Positions 42,504 through 52,515 of a stretch of 64,000 bases of DNA are shown in pieces. Below the pieces are notes generated by a model. That model was not told where the DNA came from, ran no database searches, and was given only the letters and a program-made list of their open reading frames with translations. Positions within the stretch are counted from its first letter, which is position 1. Each line of letters starts with the position of its first letter. Source of the stretch: Microbulbifer variabilis ATCC 700307 (GTDB taxonomy: Bacteria; Pseudomonadota; Gammaproteobacteria; Pseudomonadales; Cellvibrionaceae); assembly GCF_000380565.1 (NCBI RefSeq), contig NZ_AQYJ01000029.1, positions 806,001 to 870,000 on the forward strand, written 5' to 3'. The position numbers and the translations under genes are program-made.

Positions 42504-43718
42504 TTATTGGCAAAAGATAACTCCAGCTTTTTGGAGATTGTTGATTTCTTTCTCTGTTATTCCAGCTTCAATTAAAATGTCTCGTGTATTCTCACCATAA
42601 AGAGGTGCTGTCTGGAATTCCACCGAGGGCGTACCCGGTATAGAAAAAGGCGCACAGAGGAACTCAATACTTTTGCGATCTGTACTACGGGAGTAGGGAA
42701 CGGAGAGAGTTTTATCGTTGTTGCGGACGTAGGGGTTGTCCAGGGCTTGTGCAATATCATAAACGGGTGCGCAGGGAACCTTACCTTCCATCTGGGCAGC
42801 CCAGTTAGCATTTGTTTTCTTCTGGAAATGATTGTCAAGCGATGCCGTTAGCTCCTCCCGGTGCTTCATTCTACTCTCGTTGGTTAGAAAACGTGCATCG
42901 TGCTTAAGAGAATCATCCCCCAGTTCTTGGCACAGAATCTCCCAGAACTTCTGTGTTAAACAAGCTACATAGAACCAGCCATCGGCGGTTTTTACCAATT
43001 GGCACGGTGCTTGTGATGCGTGTGCGGAGCGAGGCTGCTTTCCTGGAACTATCCCCTCATTGAGAAACCATAGGCCTTGATAGCACAAGCAGTTCAGTGC
43101 AACATCGAACAAGTTAGTATCAAAGTCGCCACCTTTTCCTGTAATTTCGGTACGCAGCAGTCCTGAGACTGTACACAGGGCGGCATACACGCTGCCTAAT
43201 AAATCAACAACAGATACACCAACTTTGGTAGGTATTGATCCCGGCTCGCCGGTTACAGACATCCAGCCTGTTTCAGCCTGCATAAGGAAGTCATAGCCAG
43301 GCCAACTTTTCCTTTCATTGTCCCGGCCATACCCTGAAAGATGTGTACAAACGATTCTCTGGTTGACGACTTTTAACTTCCTATAAATAACTCCTAATTC
43401 TTCCGGCAGGGAACCGCGGAAGTTATCGATTACTGCATCTGATTTCTCAACAAGACTGAGAAAGACCTTTTTCCCCTCTGCCGACCTGATATCCAGGGCC
43501 AGGCTCTTCTTATTGTGCAAAGTAGACTCGCCAGATTCATTATCTTCCTGACTCTCATCAAGGAATAATGTGCCCATTCTTCTTAAGGGGTTCCCGCTTT
43601 GTTTGGGATCCTCAATATTAATTACTTCGGCGCCCAGCATGGCTAACAGAGTGCCATGGAAGGAACCTGCTCCCCAGGTTTCGAAGGAGAGAATGCGCTT
43701 ATTTTTTAGCGGCAACAT
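42504..43718 (-). CDS. Family III CoA-transferase (CaiB/BaiF)
   Basis: The 404-residue protein shows the CaiB/BaiF fold: LSFETWGAGSFHGTLLAMLG, AEVINIEDP, LHNKKSLALDIRS and SGYGRDNERKSWPGYDFLMQAETG. The catalytic Asp172 is in VSVVDLLGSVYAA, matching the aspartate that forms the acyl-enzyme anhydride in formyl-CoA transferase. It moves CoA between carboxylic acids. With the PaaK-like enzyme it suggests acyl-CoA intermediates in this locus. A 720-bp gap separates it from the divergent dioxygenase. Confidence 0.9.
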   Translation of the reverse strand: MLPLKNKRILSFETWGAGSFHGTLLAMLGAEVINIEDPKQSGNPLRRMGTLFLDESQEDNESGESTLHNKKSLALDIRSAEGKKVFLSLVEKSDAVIDNFRGSLPEELGVIYRKLKVVNQRIVCTHLSGYGRDNERKSWPGYDFLMQAETGWMSVTGEPGSIPTKVGVSVVDLLGSVYAALCTVSGLLRTEITGKGGDFDTNLFDVALNCLCYQGLWFLNEGIVPGKQPRSAHASQAPCQLVKTADGWFYVACLTQKFWEILCQELGDDSLKHDARFLTNESRMKHREELTASLDNHFQKKTNANWAAQMEGKVPCAPVYDIAQALDNPYVRNNDKTLSVPYSRSTDRKSIEFLCAPFSIPGTPSVEFQTAPLYGENTRDILIEAGITEKEINNLQKAGVIFCQ

Positions 43719-44440
43719 GATGGAAATTTGAACTCTCAGGCAGTAAATGGCACACTTTTGCGGATTTTCGCAAAAGTAACTTGTATCGTTAGATTACTTA
43801 TAGACCACAGTGTTTATAGATAGGCACGGACGACCCTCTAATTGCAACCTTGTGTCCAACCATCATTATCAATCAGTGAGTAAAACCCCAAGCAATAACA
43901 ATAGGATACTCGATAGAATTTGTTTGAATAAAATAGTTTACCTGCTGGAATTGGGCAGCTTTTTCCAATCCTATGCCAGTATCTATATGCATCCTGGAGA
44001 AATGAATCTTTAAGTCTTTGCTCACTTCATCTCAGTAGCTTTAAACTTTGTTAATTTATGTAAATATCTTTATTCTTTGGCTTTTATTTTAGTAGTTATT
44101 ATTTAATTTTTAATATAGGAAGCTCACACTGCTCGAAATACAATGCTAAATCATAGGTTAACTCTGTAAATTTGAATGTTTATACCAAAAATGATCACGT
44201 ATTTAGATGAAAATGACAATGGAATCTTGGTAGTCATATGTCAAATATGTACATAGGATGGCGTTAATATCAACCTTAAAGGGTCAGAAAACATAAGCAA
44301 CTATTTGAAACAGGCTAATGATTGAATCTGTAGATGAATTGATATTATTTTAAGGAACGCCTGAAGTTCATTATATCGGGTTGATCATCTTGCTGAATAA
44401 TTTATTATGCGGGTGACATCTAAAAAAAGCGATTCCTATC
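43719..44440. other. Long AT-rich gap between the divergent CoA-transferase and dioxygenase genes
   Basis: No supported gene lies here; one 67-codon open frame (43810-44013) has no ribosome-binding site or motif. The region must contain the promoters of both divergent genes, but no operator was identified. Confidence 0.4.
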
Positions 44441-45271
44441 ATGAACATCTCCCAGTATTCAAAAGGCTGTGGTGCACTCGTGGAAGGCGTACAGCTGGCC
44501 AATTTATCCGATGCCGAGCTTGGTGATCTACGCCGGGCCTTCGCCGACCATGGTGTGTTGTTTTTTCGTAACCAGTCCCTTTCCCCCGATGATCATCTAA
44601 CCTTCGCCCACCGCTGGGGTGAAATTGTTATTAATAAGTTTTTCACACACACACAGGAATACCCTGGCATTGCTGAAGTACGCAAGGAAAAAGATCAGGA
44701 GACTAATATTGGCGGCGGTTGGCACACAGACCATTCTTATGATCAAAAACCCGCCTTAGGTTCCATCCTTGTAGCCAGGGAGCTACCCAAAACCGGCGGC
44801 GATACTCACTTCGCTAATCTGCAAAAAGCTTATGAAAGTTTGTCCGACGGTCTTAAGAAGACGCTGGAAACACTAAGAGCCGTGCATTCTAATGTGCATG
44901 TTTATGGTGAAGACGGTTACTACCAGTCGACAGACCTTGCTTCGCAACTTGGCGGCGTTGATGATGTGGGCGAGGCAATACATCCGGTAGTGATACAACA
45001 CCCTGATACTGGGCGCAAGATTCTCTACGTCAATCCAGGGTTCACCCTTTGCTTTGAGGGGTGGACCCCGGAGGAGAGCAGGCCACTCCTTAACTACCTG
45101 TTCGCCCATGTGCTTACCAATGGATTTACCTGTCGGTTTAATTGGGAGCCTGGGTCGATTGCATTCTGGGATAACCGCTCTACCTGGCATTCCGCGGAAA
45201 ATGATTATCCAGGCCAGTTCCGCCTGATGCACCGTATCACACTTGCTGGTGGCGCATTACAGGGGGTGTGA
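44441..45271 (+). CDS. TauD/TfdA-family Fe(II)/2-oxoglutarate dioxygenase
   Basis: The 276-residue protein has the iron-binding triad His95-x-Asp97 (GGGWHTDHSYDQ) and His250 (STWHSAENDYPG), with Arg261 (QFRLMHRITL) to bind 2-oxoglutarate. The N terminus GCGALVEGVQLANLSD is typical of the TauD group. Such enzymes hydroxylate small molecules such as taurine, herbicide side chains or natural-product precursors. It is the first of three plus-strand genes with a peptidase and a lactonase. The actual substrate is not taurine by any evidence here. Confidence 0.9.
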   Translation: MNISQYSKGCGALVEGVQLANLSDAELGDLRRAFADHGVLFFRNQSLSPDDHLTFAHRWGEIVINKFFTHTQEYPGIAEVRKEKDQETNIGGGWHTDHSYDQKPALGSILVARELPKTGGDTHFANLQKAYESLSDGLKKTLETLRAVHSNVHVYGEDGYYQSTDLASQLGGVDDVGEAIHPVVIQHPDTGRKILYVNPGFTLCFEGWTPEESRPLLNYLFAHVLTNGFTCRFNWEPGSIAFWDNRSTWHSAENDYPGQFRLMHRITLAGGALQGV

Positions 45272-45273
45272 TA

Positions 45274-45304
45274 TGAAGGTGGGTGTTAAATACACCCACC
45301 TTCA
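45274..45304 (+). terminator. Hairpin after the dioxygenase gene
   Basis: A perfect 13-bp stem TGAAGGTGGGTGT/ACACCCACCTTCA with loop TAAAT begins just after the stop codon. No T-run follows, yet the stem is strong enough to end or attenuate transcription before the peptidase gene. Confidence 0.6.
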
Positions 45305-45589
45305 GTGAGGGCGCGTGTCGCCAGGCATTGGACGACATGCCCAGGTATAAGCCTACAGATAGGGCTTTAGTTAATGGGGCCCCAGTTCATGTCTACCTGA
45401 AAACGCTTCTGCTGTCTTTTTAAAGATCTATGGTTCAAAACAGCATCTTAATTGGCATATTGTGCCAATCAAACATATCAGCAAGGCCGTTCTTTTAAGC
45501 CTGCGGCCTTAATAGTTTCTATTCTTGAGAAATAGAATCAGACAACACATTTCTGAAGGCCAATTTCAAACTACTCAAAGAGTATTGTC
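45305..45589. other. Gap between the dioxygenase terminator and the peptidase gene
   Basis: I see no gene or RNA in this stretch. It presumably holds the promoter of the peptidase and lactonase genes. Confidence 0.35.
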
Positions 45590-46258
45590 ATGAAAAAGGT
45601 TTTAGTGACCGGCTTTGAACCATTCGGGCATACGCCAATAAATCCTGCAGAGTCGGTAATGCGTGTTTTGGATGGTACCCGTATTGGGAATTCAGATGTA
45701 TTTGGAATCCTGGTTCCTAGTAGCTTCTTTGAGTGTATTGACGTAGTAACTAGCGCTATAGATGAGCTCCGTCCACAAATAGTGATCATGATGGGTGAAT
45801 ATGGTGGGCGATCGATGGTTACTGTAGAGCGAATTGCTCAAAATTTTAACGATTCTACTCGATATAACCTGAAGGACAATCGTGGCGTAGAGATGCAGGG
45901 CGCACCTACGGTTGCCAATGGACCGGTAGCCTATCGTAGTAATCTTCCTCTTAGAGCTATGGTTAGGGCAATGCGTGAAGCTGGAGTGCCTACAGATATT
46001 TCGGATAATGCCGCCACTTTTTGCTGTAATCACTTGATGTATGGCGTTTTGCACTTTATTGCCAGCAATCAGTTGGATATACGCGCAGGGTGGATTCACC
46101 TTCCGCAATTACCTCAAGTAGCAGCTTTGCCCGAAAACCTTGGTACACCCAGCATGTCCAGAGAGACCTCAGCACTTGGTGTCCATGCTGGAATAGAGGC
46201 CGCATTGCTACATACTGAGGATATTGATGTTCCTATTCCATCCAAATTTCAAGTCTAA
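45590..46258 (+). CDS. pcp: Pyroglutamyl peptidase I (family C15)
   Basis: The 222-residue protein begins KKVLVTGFEPFGHTPINPAE, the C15 hallmark. The catalytic triad is present: Glu80 (TVERIAQN), Cys146 (ATFCCNHLMYGVLHF) and His170 (AGWIHLPQLPQ). It removes N-terminal pyroglutamate (5-oxoproline) from peptides, in the cytoplasm. Its neighbours are a dioxygenase and a lactonase with the same direction; the lactonase starts 33 bases later, so these two are probably co-transcribed. Usual family length is about 215. Confidence 0.94.
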   Translation: MKKVLVTGFEPFGHTPINPAESVMRVLDGTRIGNSDVFGILVPSSFFECIDVVTSAIDELRPQIVIMMGEYGGRSMVTVERIAQNFNDSTRYNLKDNRGVEMQGAPTVANGPVAYRSNLPLRAMVRAMREAGVPTDISDNAATFCCNHLMYGVLHFIASNQLDIRAGWIHLPQLPQVAALPENLGTPSMSRETSALGVHAGIEAALLHTEDIDVPIPSKFQV

Positions 46259-46291
46259 GATTTACTGAAACTATTAAGAAGGGTTCTGACA

Positions 46292-47203
46292 ATGGAGATT
46301 GAATGCCTTTGGGAGTGTAACGATGGATTGGGAGAAACACCCATCTGGCATGCAGAAGATACTTCTATCTACTGGGCGGATCATGTCGGCCCTTCGGTTG
46401 ATTTGGCTGGGCCTCGGCGGCCATCGATTCGGCGGCTAAACATCTCTACTGGTGAAAGAAAGACCTGGGAAATGCCGGAGCAGGTAGGGTCCTTTGGTTT
46501 CCGTAAGGGAAGAGGGTTAGTTGGTGCTGCCAATACTGGGTTTTGCACCATTGACCTCGAAACAGGAGAGTTTGAGACAGTTGTTGATCCGGAACCGAAT
46601 TTACCCCAAAACCGGTTAAATGATGGAAAAATTGACCGAAGAGGGCGTTTTTGGTGCGGTAGTATGGATACGCAATTGAAAGGTAAAGTCTCTCATTTAT
46701 ATTGTCTTGAGCCTGATTTTAGCGTGCGCAAGGTTGCTAAGGACTTTTCCTTTGTATGTTCCAATGGGATTGCCTTCGATCCGGAGGATACTCGTATGTA
46801 CTTCGGCGATACCATTGGTGGTATGGTCTATGTATTTGACTTGGATATGGATGAGGGCCATATCAGCAATCGAAGGCCATTCTTTTCAGTTGAAGATCGC
46901 AAGCCCGCGATTGTAGATGGCGCAACAGTCGATGCTGAAGGGTACTATTGGTTTGCTTTGAATCTTGGCGGTAAGATTTTAAGGATTGACCCTAAGGGCC
47001 GCCTTGACCGTGAGATTGACCTACCGATCCGGAGTCCCACCTGTGTCACATTCGGTGGCGACAATTATGAAACGCTCTACGTTACTTCACAGCAATCATT
47101 TGTAACTCCTGAGGAGCTGGCCCGCCACCCGCAGCCAGGTAGTATTTTTGCTATTCATGGCCTTGGTGTTCAGGGGCTCCCGGAGCCAAAATTTGGAGCT
47201 TGA
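46292..47203 (+). CDS. SMP-30/gluconolactonase-family lactonase
   Basis: The 303-residue six-bladed beta-propeller has the metal ligands of the family: Glu in DGLGETPIWH, Asn in NRLNDGKIDRRGRFW, and Asn/Asp in CSNGIAFDPEDTRMYFGDT and IVDGATVDAEGYYWFAL. Family members hydrolyse sugar or other lactones with Ca or Zn. It is in tandem with pyroglutamyl peptidase. A sugar-acid pathway is not evident nearby, so the substrate may be a lactone of the local metabolite. Confidence 0.9.
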   Translation: MEIECLWECNDGLGETPIWHAEDTSIYWADHVGPSVDLAGPRRPSIRRLNISTGERKTWEMPEQVGSFGFRKGRGLVGAANTGFCTIDLETGEFETVVDPEPNLPQNRLNDGKIDRRGRFWCGSMDTQLKGKVSHLYCLEPDFSVRKVAKDFSFVCSNGIAFDPEDTRMYFGDTIGGMVYVFDLDMDEGHISNRRPFFSVEDRKPAIVDGATVDAEGYYWFALNLGGKILRIDPKGRLDREIDLPIRSPTCVTFGGDNYETLYVTSQQSFVTPEELARHPQPGSIFAIHGLGVQGLPEPKFGA

Positions 47204-47248
47204 AAAGCCCACCAAATAATTTTCTAGATGCATAATCCCCCAAGATTA

Positions 47249-47285
47249 GGGCACCCAAACCCAGTAAGAGTGGGTGTGGGTGCCC
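47249..47285. terminator. Bidirectional terminator between convergent genes
   Basis: A 15-bp stem with one mismatch (GGGCACCCAAACCCA / TGGGTGTGGGTGCCC) and a 7-base loop sits between the ends of the lactonase (plus) and the large exported protein (minus). Confidence 0.65.
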
Positions 47286-47297
47286 GCTTGGTGCTTG

Positions 47298-50200
47298 TTA
47301 GTTACCGTTTAGGTCGTAAACAACAAATTTCTCCCAGGAACCTAATGCTTTCCGATTCGCATTAGCCCGGCCATCTGATTCCGCAACGATATAGTTACCA
47401 TGTTCCGGGTTGTATAAGGAAATTACGTCACCATTTTGTAAACAGCCCGAATTGTCTGAGTGATTGATCAACTTAAATGTTTCCCAGCTGTACCGAGCGG
47501 TTCTATCGACATCTAAAGCACCACTTTGTTGGGCACTGTAATAATAACCATCGGTGCTTTGCAGCCACACTTCATCCCCGTCAATCAGGCAACCCTGTTG
47601 CAGGCTATTTCCTGTAAGGACAATAGTCTCATGGCTACCAATTACTGAGGCATTGGCGTTGGCTGTTTTTCCATTACCTCCATTACCTGCCGCGCCAAGA
47701 TACTTCCCATGGGCTCCTTTAAGTGCCACTTTTAAGGATTTAACTGGGGGCTTTCCGACAGCCATATAACCTACAACTGCCTTTATAGTTTCCTCTTTAT
47801 TACTGTTTGCCTCCTGTACCATCAGGCTCATTTCAAATGTGCCAGTTTTCTTATTTCTGACACGTGTGCTTAGTGTTTCATCCCTGTCACTACCTTGTAC
47901 TTGGCTGATCAGTAAGTAATCCTGTAAGTCGACCCCGACAGTTTCAAAGTCCGGGGAGCCACTCAAATTATCTTCCAGTGCAACAGCGCCAATATGAAGC
48001 TTCAATCCATTGGCAATTGAGTAACTACCAGCCTCCATCACCACATAATGCACCACTTCCGATGTATGGATGCCGTCGTTCCAGGCAAACTCTGCAACAC
48101 GCACATCGAAGCTGGTTGAAGTGATATTGCGAATCTCAGTTGTTATCGGGTCAGTGCCGGCAATACCAATGACTGAAGCAAACACCACAGGGTTTTCATA
48201 ACTGAAGTCCAACTCTATAGTGGTCCATTCGTGATTTATTCCGTTAGCCTTATCAGCCTCACCACCAACAAAGCGCCGGTTAGTAAAACGCACTACATCG
48301 ACCTTTTCACCTTCATGGATCAATTCCATATCTTGTGACTGGTCTTCTACGTTAATCAGATAGCATTCACCGTTATCGGCCTCTGCCATACGTAATATTG
48401 TTGGATCAAAACCGTTAAAGCTTACATTTTGATGTAAAAGCACATCGTATGAACTCTCGCAGTTACCATGACCCGTATTAGTTTCTGTGTCTGTTACATT
48501 ATTGACCTGGAATCCACTCACCGAAGCCATTTCGATAGTAGATGTGTTATTAGCACTGGCCAGTTCCCACATTTCTCTATCAGTCAAATCATCTACGTTT
48601 GCTTCCCAGCCAAAACTTAAGGTCTTTCCATCGACCTCTAAAGTTGTCTCCCATACATGGCGGGTCTCTGCCCAGCTCCAGTACCATTTGCTTTTGATCT
48701 TGGCTTGCGAAACAGTGAAAATGAAATTACTAAAGCTTTCGTGAGTCTGGGTATTACCAACAACTGTTGCCCAGACTTGTTCATCAGCACTACAGCTGTA
48801 AATTTCTACAACCTCCTCATTACGAATAAAGGTTTTGGTATCCAGGCAGTGACGATAAACAGCCACATAACCATCACCCTCACGTGCAAACAGCCAGTTC
48901 TGGAAACTGGTTGTTTCATCGAATTGCTCCGTTGGCCAATGCAAATTTACTGGTGCAGTTAGAAAGTCATCTACAGGTAAAAAGTCCGTTGCTCTGTTAA
49001 CACCATCCATAAAGCGCAGCTCCATCGCAGGTTTATACAAAACCAGGGCTACATTCTCATTTTGCTTTATATAGGGTAAGTGCGTGTTCATTTGCTCCTG
49101 GCCACCAGCCTTCCAGCCTCCGTATTCCGCACCTGACCGAGTATAAACCGGTAGGGTACCGGTTGTTGCTATCCAGGGCAGCTGCTGCCAACCTGCATTC
49201 CCCGCATGGAAATCCTGGTATGAGGATAATTGCACATTGCCATGGCGATACAGATCCATGGTTTTTTCTGAAATAACTGAGCTTGTGGTGAAAGGTGCAC
49301 TGGTTTCAGTAAGAAGAACACCTGACATGTCGACTACGTCATCTGCCAGGTTAGACTCCACAATCAAATCTTCCAAAAAGAAGTTCAGACCGGCAAGTGG
49401 ATTCAGGTAATATTCCAGCATCTCATCAATGAGTTCTGGATGGGCATAGGCGCCGGCAGATTGAGAGAAAATCAACTTATCTTGGAGGTCCAACCCAGCC
49501 CATACGGTATCAACTTCAGAGATAGGATGGCCTGAAGAATAGCTTATGTTAATCTCACCATTCAGTTTTTCAAGGCGATTATAGGCAACACTGCTTACAT
49601 CAAGTGTAGTCATGGCAAAAATATCCATATGGGTACTACCCGTAAAATCTTGTGGACCTTTGCCAGTAATCAAAGCGGTATATCGTGCGAACTTATTATT
49701 CAAGAAGTTAAGATCTTGGTGAACACCCTCATAGGTCCTGGAATCGACGGCTATAGCAGCACCAAGATCGTTGGTGACCATAGCGATATCATTAAGAAAA
49801 ATAAGGGCAACCTGTCCAGCCAGGATTTTAATCTCTGTATCCTGGGCATAGTCGTATAAATTTAATAATGCTGTCAGGGAAAATGGGCTATAGACATTTG
49901 AAGTGGACTCATATACTCCAAACTGCTTTTTAACCTCCAGATAACGTACGAGACGCTCCCTTAGTTTTTCGGGCCCACCACCTATATCCCAACCTTCCAT
50001 TTCAGATAGTAACCAGCTGGAAGATAGCCACATAAGTACGTGGTTTTCAGAAGTGTAAACTCGCTTTCCTTCAGTATCTTCATCCTGCCAATAAGGTAGT
50101 TTGATAATTTCACTCAGGATAATATCATCGTACTCATCACTCTCCGCCAATAGCCTAATATATTCTATCAGGCGCATATCAGGGTTTTTGTAAGCGTGCT

Positions 50201-50783
50201 TTCCTGGTGTAAAAAGATCGGTCAGCCCCCGAGCCAGAGCCTCTTTATCCAGTGGTAAATCAAAATAAGCCCTGAGTACATAATGATCGTTATTAGGTTC
50301 GGCTTTGGCTGAATCAAGAACGCGTTCGATATAAGCTACCTGCCGATCACGGAAGGCATTTAAATATGCAGGATGCGAGGAAGTATCATAGTCTGTAAGG
50401 CTCCACTGCCGCGCACCGTCCTCGGAATTCTGCCCCCCCGTGGTGAACCAGTCCGATATATCGAGATTCAGGCCGAAGTAATTTAATGCCGTGACTGTAC
50501 CATCGGCAACGCCGTAGAAGAAATTAAGTGAACCTTCAACCACGGTCGTTAGTCCATCGTATATCCACTCACCGGTATCTACAAAGAAACCAATTGCTGC
50601 CGTTACACCATCCTCTACCGTTGTAACTATATCCTCAATAACCTCTTCAACTCTCACTTCAACAGTGTCCCAAGTATCAACAACCCAGGTTGTAAATTTG
50701 TCCCACAATCCTGCATGGGCGTATGCTGGTAAGATTAGAACAAACATAAGTGCGATACATACACCTATTTTTTTGAGCTTCAT
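47298..50783 (-). CDS. Large exported multidomain protein with fascin-like C terminus
   Basis: The 1161-residue product has a signal peptide (KLKKIGVCIALMFVLILPAY). An acidic Val/Glu-rich segment follows (residues 30-100), then a helical region (about 130-400) that could be a toroid, and a beta-rich middle. A beta-sandwich-like piece (VVFASVIGIAGTDPITTEIR) comes near 870-970, and a C-terminal beta-trefoil has fascin-like repeats (VALKGAHGKYLGAAGN, SLYNPEHGNYIVAESDGR). The order, a large catalytic-looking body plus a carbohydrate-binding-like trefoil, recalls secreted polysaccharide lyases, but no catalytic motif is secure. ATG 50783 follows AGGA at seven bases and is used instead of TTG 50789. 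Confidence 0.7.
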   Translation of the reverse strand: MKLKKIGVCIALMFVLILPAYAHAGLWDKFTTWVVDTWDTVEVRVEEVIEDIVTTVEDGVTAAIGFFVDTGEWIYDGLTTVVEGSLNFFYGVADGTVTALNYFGLNLDISDWFTTGGQNSEDGARQWSLTDYDTSSHPAYLNAFRDRQVAYIERVLDSAKAEPNNDHYVLRAYFDLPLDKEALARGLTDLFTPGKHAYKNPDMRLIEYIRLLAESDEYDDIILSEIIKLPYWQDEDTEGKRVYTSENHVLMWLSSSWLLSEMEGWDIGGGPEKLRERLVRYLEVKKQFGVYESTSNVYSPFSLTALLNLYDYAQDTEIKILAGQVALIFLNDIAMVTNDLGAAIAVDSRTYEGVHQDLNFLNNKFARYTALITGKGPQDFTGSTHMDIFAMTTLDVSSVAYNRLEKLNGEINISYSSGHPISEVDTVWAGLDLQDKLIFSQSAGAYAHPELIDEMLEYYLNPLAGLNFFLEDLIVESNLADDVVDMSGVLLTETSAPFTTSSVISEKTMDLYRHGNVQLSSYQDFHAGNAGWQQLPWIATTGTLPVYTRSGAEYGGWKAGGQEQMNTHLPYIKQNENVALVLYKPAMELRFMDGVNRATDFLPVDDFLTAPVNLHWPTEQFDETTSFQNWLFAREGDGYVAVYRHCLDTKTFIRNEEVVEIYSCSADEQVWATVVGNTQTHESFSNFIFTVSQAKIKSKWYWSWAETRHVWETTLEVDGKTLSFGWEANVDDLTDREMWELASANNTSTIEMASVSGFQVNNVTDTETNTGHGNCESSYDVLLHQNVSFNGFDPTILRMAEADNGECYLINVEDQSQDMELIHEGEKVDVVRFTNRRFVGGEADKANGINHEWTTIELDFSYENPVVFASVIGIAGTDPITTEIRNITSTSFDVRVAEFAWNDGIHTSEVVHYVVMEAGSYSIANGLKLHIGAVALEDNLSGSPDFETVGVDLQDYLLISQVQGSDRDETLSTRVRNKKTGTFEMSLMVQEANSNKEETIKAVVGYMAVGKPPVKSLKVALKGAHGKYLGAAGNGGNGKTANANASVIGSHETIVLTGNSLQQGCLIDGDEVWLQSTDGYYYSAQQSGALDVDRTARYSWETFKLINHSDNSGCLQNGDVISLYNPEHGNYIVAESDGRANANRKALGSWEKFVVYDLNGN

Positions 50784-51481
50784 GATCAAGTCCTATATTA
50801 TTTTTTTTGACCAAATAGAAGTAACTCTTTGGAGGAAGAACATATTTCGTTAAAAATTAATCATATAATTTAGGGGGTCCTATAAGTTTCATGTGATGCC
50901 GCATATTAAATTATTATTGACTAAAAGAAATAATGGATGCTGGCTGTTCGAACTTCAAAATTCGTTCAGCAATGTAAGACCTTGTTGTTGATCGGGTCAA
51001 ACAGAGATGGCGTATAGTGAGAAACTGATCTCACGAAGCTCTTAAAAGTTGTTTCTACAGTCTCATGAAATATAGCGTTAACTATTTCGTAATATTTGTG
51101 GGCTTCTGTGTTGAGAAAATGACTTCGAGGGGCTCGTGCAAATGGTTTATCTAATTTAACCTAATTAGTAGAGGCATGACTGTCGCAACTAAGATGTGGG
51201 GTGCCAAGGGGCTAGTACCTAAATTGGTCTTACTCAAGTACAGTAGATGTACTCAGTAGTATAAGCATGCGAAGTAACCACTGCCCATAAGTTTTTCTCA
51301 TATTCCTGTTTTGGTGCTTTAATGAAGGGGCGAAATTTATAGTGACTTATAATAAAACCTGGATGTACAGTAGAGTAGGGTGGTCATTTTATTGAAACTA
51401 CTTTTCATACTGATGCCGGAACTACTCAAGGGAATGATATCTGCATGCTCTATCAAGAAGGTTATAAGGGGTTAAATTTAA
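50784..51481. other. Intergenic region with no recognised features
   Basis: About 700 bp between the large exported protein gene and an SSB gene that converges in direction with nothing. No coding frame, hairpin or repeat of note was seen. The promoter of the large gene should be at its left part. Confidence 0.4.
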
Positions 51482-51835
51482 CTAACAGTTCTCAATTTTC
51501 CAATCATCAATAATTTGCACATCCTTAATTACAATTTCCGCAGTAGTACGATCGTTGCCTTGCTGATCTTTTCTCATTCGATGCTGCAGCTTTCCTTCTA
51601 GATCAATCAGCGAGCCTTTGCGCCCATAATTAAGCAGATATTCAGCCTTGTTTCCATACGCAATACAGTGATGTGTTTCTGTCTTTTCTTGTGCTTTTCC
51701 GGATTGGCGGTCAGACCAAGTTTCACTGGTAGTGACATTGAATGCTATTGCAGTTTTTTTTGAGGCGATCTTCTCAAAGTCAATTGTTACCCTGCCGATT
51801 AAGAATATTCTATTTTTTGAGCGGCGATATGCCAT
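51482..51835 (-). CDS. ssb: Single-stranded DNA-binding protein, accessory copy
   Basis: The 117-residue OB-fold protein reads NRIFLIGRVTIDFE, IAFNVTTSETWSDR, KTETHHCIAYGNKAEYL, LIDLEGKLQHRMRK and TTAEIVIKDVQIID, a clear SSB pattern. It lacks the long glycine-rich linker and the acidic DDDIPF tip of chromosomal SSB, so it is probably a phage- or plasmid-derived copy. ATG 51835 is used, with GGA upstream; the in-frame start at 51880 adds non-conserved residues. It is alone in an AT-rich stretch. Confidence 0.85.
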   Translation of the reverse strand: MAYRRSKNRIFLIGRVTIDFEKIASKKTAIAFNVTTSETWSDRQSGKAQEKTETHHCIAYGNKAEYLLNYGRKGSLIDLEGKLQHRMRKDQQGNDRTTAEIVIKDVQIIDDWKIENC

Positions 51836-52515
51836 AATTTTAGTCCGTGCCAGAATTTTAATTAATAGCTTAAGGTGCAAATAGTAGGAGGTGTATAGCT
51901 ATTCTGGTGTCGGGTTGTCACTTTTATTAGGCTTTTGTTGCCTGCTTGATTTGCGGTCTTCATTGGAGTTCTTTTCAGTGGGGAAGTTTTTATTTTTTGA
52001 GGGGGTATTATTTTTCTCTAAGTTCTTTTTGGATATATTTTTGTGGTATGACTTTATTATTATCATTTTTGCTCCTGGTAAGAGAGTATGTTGAGTTTTG
52101 TGAATAATATAGTGACTTGTTTATTTTCCGGCCTTGTCTGCTGTTGCTTCCTGTTTTTGTTCAAATTAATGTTGTTTTCTCAAGGGGATAGCGCAAAAGA
52201 TAATTATTTTATATTTACGATTGATGCTGATTGCTGGATCACAGCTTCTTGCATATCTGACGTTATTTTATTTACGTTGGCAGATTAGAGAATTGAGCAA
52301 ACTGAGTATTTGCTCTATGCAAAGAATGTATGTAACAGAAACGCAGAAGTTTACTGCAGCGATGAAACCGGCATTCGCAGTAATTGCTAACTAAGTGTCG
52401 CTATACGCCAAAAGCGAAAACGCGAATTATGAAGTTAAGTGCTAAGCGCACTCAATCTAATAATGTTCAACCTGTGGCGTTTCAAGGATATGCGTCAGGT
52501 TTAGGCTAAACTAAT
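51836..52515. other. AT-rich gap with only short hydrophobic open frames
   Basis: Two overlapping 66-67 codon frames (51891-52094 and 52088-52288) are rich in Phe, Leu and Cys, as expected from T-rich DNA, and lack good ribosome-binding sites. I do not call them genes. No RNA structure was recognised. Confidence 0.4.
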
